Assembly: GCA_934692455.1 (NCBI GenBank)
Contig: CAKUTY010000113.1
Coordinates: forward strand, 1-5,165
Length of the DNA: 5,165 nt
Reading direction: 5' to 3'
From: an uncultured Erysipelotrichaceae bacterium
GTDB lineage: Bacteria > Bacillota_I > Bacilli_A > Erysipelotrichales > Erysipelotrichaceae
Positions 4,509-5,165 of this stretch are shown one piece after another. Position 1 is the first letter of the stretch. Every line of letters begins with the position of its first letter. The translations under genes were made by a program, and so were the position numbers. The notes under the pieces were generated by a model, which worked only from the letters and a program-made list of their open reading frames with translations, made no database searches and had not been told where the DNA came from.

Positions 4509-5165
4509 AAAAGGAACAAAATTTAATAATGATAACTTGTGACTACGACGGTTCTTAACCTCATCTGGCATTTCAGTAATATCACCAGCTCTTTCAAGAG
4601 CACGTTTAGTCAATAGAGGTCCTACAAGTTCATAAATTAGAATAGCTAATAAAGTTATATTTCTAATTAAAACACCTTGTTGACCTAGTGCTGTAGCTTG
4701 AACACACATACCTAAGGCAACACCGGCTTGGGGGAATAGACAAATGCCTAGGTTGTTATAGACTTCAGCGTCACAATGTGTAGCTCTAGAGCCAAAATAA
4801 GCACCCATATACTTACCTGCACATCTTGCCACAATATAAACGATACCAACTAGTACGGCACTAATTGATGTTAAGACACCTAGTTCTAGTTCAGCACCAG
4901 AGATGACAAAGAATAAGGCAAATAATGGATTAGTCCATCTATCAATCTTTTCCATAATATCTTCAGATAATGGACATAGGTTACAGAATACAGTACCTGC
5001 CATCATACATACAAGAAGTGATGAGAAACCAATTTCATCTCCAAAAAGATTAATATGAAGTTGTGATAAGGCAACAGACAAGAACACGCAAGCAACCGTA
5101 ATATTTAATCTATTATGATTAGAGTTATATAACTTTTCTAACCAGTTTAATAGAGCACCAATCAT
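4491..5165 (-). CDS. Cation:proton antiporter, C-terminal part (cut by window edge)
   Basis: The visible 224 residues belong to the Na+/H+ exchanger superfamily of membrane antiporters, which swap Na+ or K+ for protons. The first ATG coincides with the window edge, so the true start and the N-terminal half, with several more helices, probably lie outside. Predicted membrane segments lie at about residues 20-40, 46-64, 80-95, 98-116, 138-156 and 166-186. Recognisable stretches are PLFALFFVISGAELEL (80-95), ARCAGKYMGAYFG (113-125) and LFPQAGVALGM (143-153), which match the second half of the transport domain. A short soluble tail (about 188-224, rich in Arg, Lys and Glu) follows, with no TrkA-type regulatory domain. 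Ion specificity cannot be read from this fragment. It ends in a stop codon placed inside its own terminator. Confidence 0.85.
   Translation of the reverse strand: MIGALLNWLEKLYNSNHNRLNITVACVFLSVALSQLHINLFGDEIGFSSLLVCMMAGTVFCNLCPLSEDIMEKIDRWTNPLFALFFVISGAELELGVLTSISAVLVGIVYIVARCAGKYMGAYFGSRATHCDAEVYNNLGICLFPQAGVALGMCVQATALGQQGVLIRNITLLAILIYELVGPLLTKRALERAGDITEMPDEVKNRRSHKLSLLNFVPFMSTKH

Noticed and set aside
3..5165. CRISPR array, insertion sequence or phage module
   Set aside because: No spaced direct repeats, transposase, recombinase or structural phage protein was found; the inverted repeats are accounted for by terminators, operators and the groL 3' region.

Overview
The window is AT-rich and every supported gene lies on the minus strand. 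Strong AGGAGG-type Shine-Dalgarno sites, sigma-A-like promoters, compact U-tract terminators and a HrcA/CIRCE-controlled groES-groEL operon all point to a low-GC Gram-positive bacterium (Bacillota). The gene content resembles Erysipelotrichia or related gut Bacillota, but that finer placement is an impression from protein style and was not tested.

Layout in the direction of transcription (high to low coordinates). At the top edge is the C-terminal part of a cation:proton antiporter (4491-5165, cut by the window), closed by a 13-bp terminator hairpin that contains its last codons. Next is a 42-residue acidic ORF (4321-4449) whose end resembles a VapB antitoxin tail. A stand-alone 3-hydroxyacyl-CoA dehydrogenase family gene follows (3255-4220) with its own extended -10 promoter. 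Its terminator hairpin overlaps the promoter and ribosome-binding site of a 120-residue four-helix membrane protein of unknown function (2835-3197). That gene ends in another stop-codon-overlapping terminator. The groS-groL operon (2723 to 808) follows, with a CIRCE operator straddling the -35 element. A 3' untranslated stretch with small inverted repeats leads to a perfect terminator hairpin (681-711). A tRNA-Arg(CCU) gene (567-641) has its own -10 box and terminator. At the bottom edge is a MarR-family regulator (3-440), read from a textbook TTGACA-N17-TATAAT promoter with a perfect 14-bp palindrome just downstream of the predicted start site.

The genes look like a row of short, independently punctuated transcription units, not one pathway. 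The chaperonin operon is the only clear multi-gene unit. I see no CRISPR array, transposase, integrase, phage gene or obvious defence cassette, and no convincing new multi-gene system. The most unusual items are regulatory: the promoter nested in a terminator loop at 3200-3243, the probable MarR operator, and the orphan VapB-tail-like small ORF.
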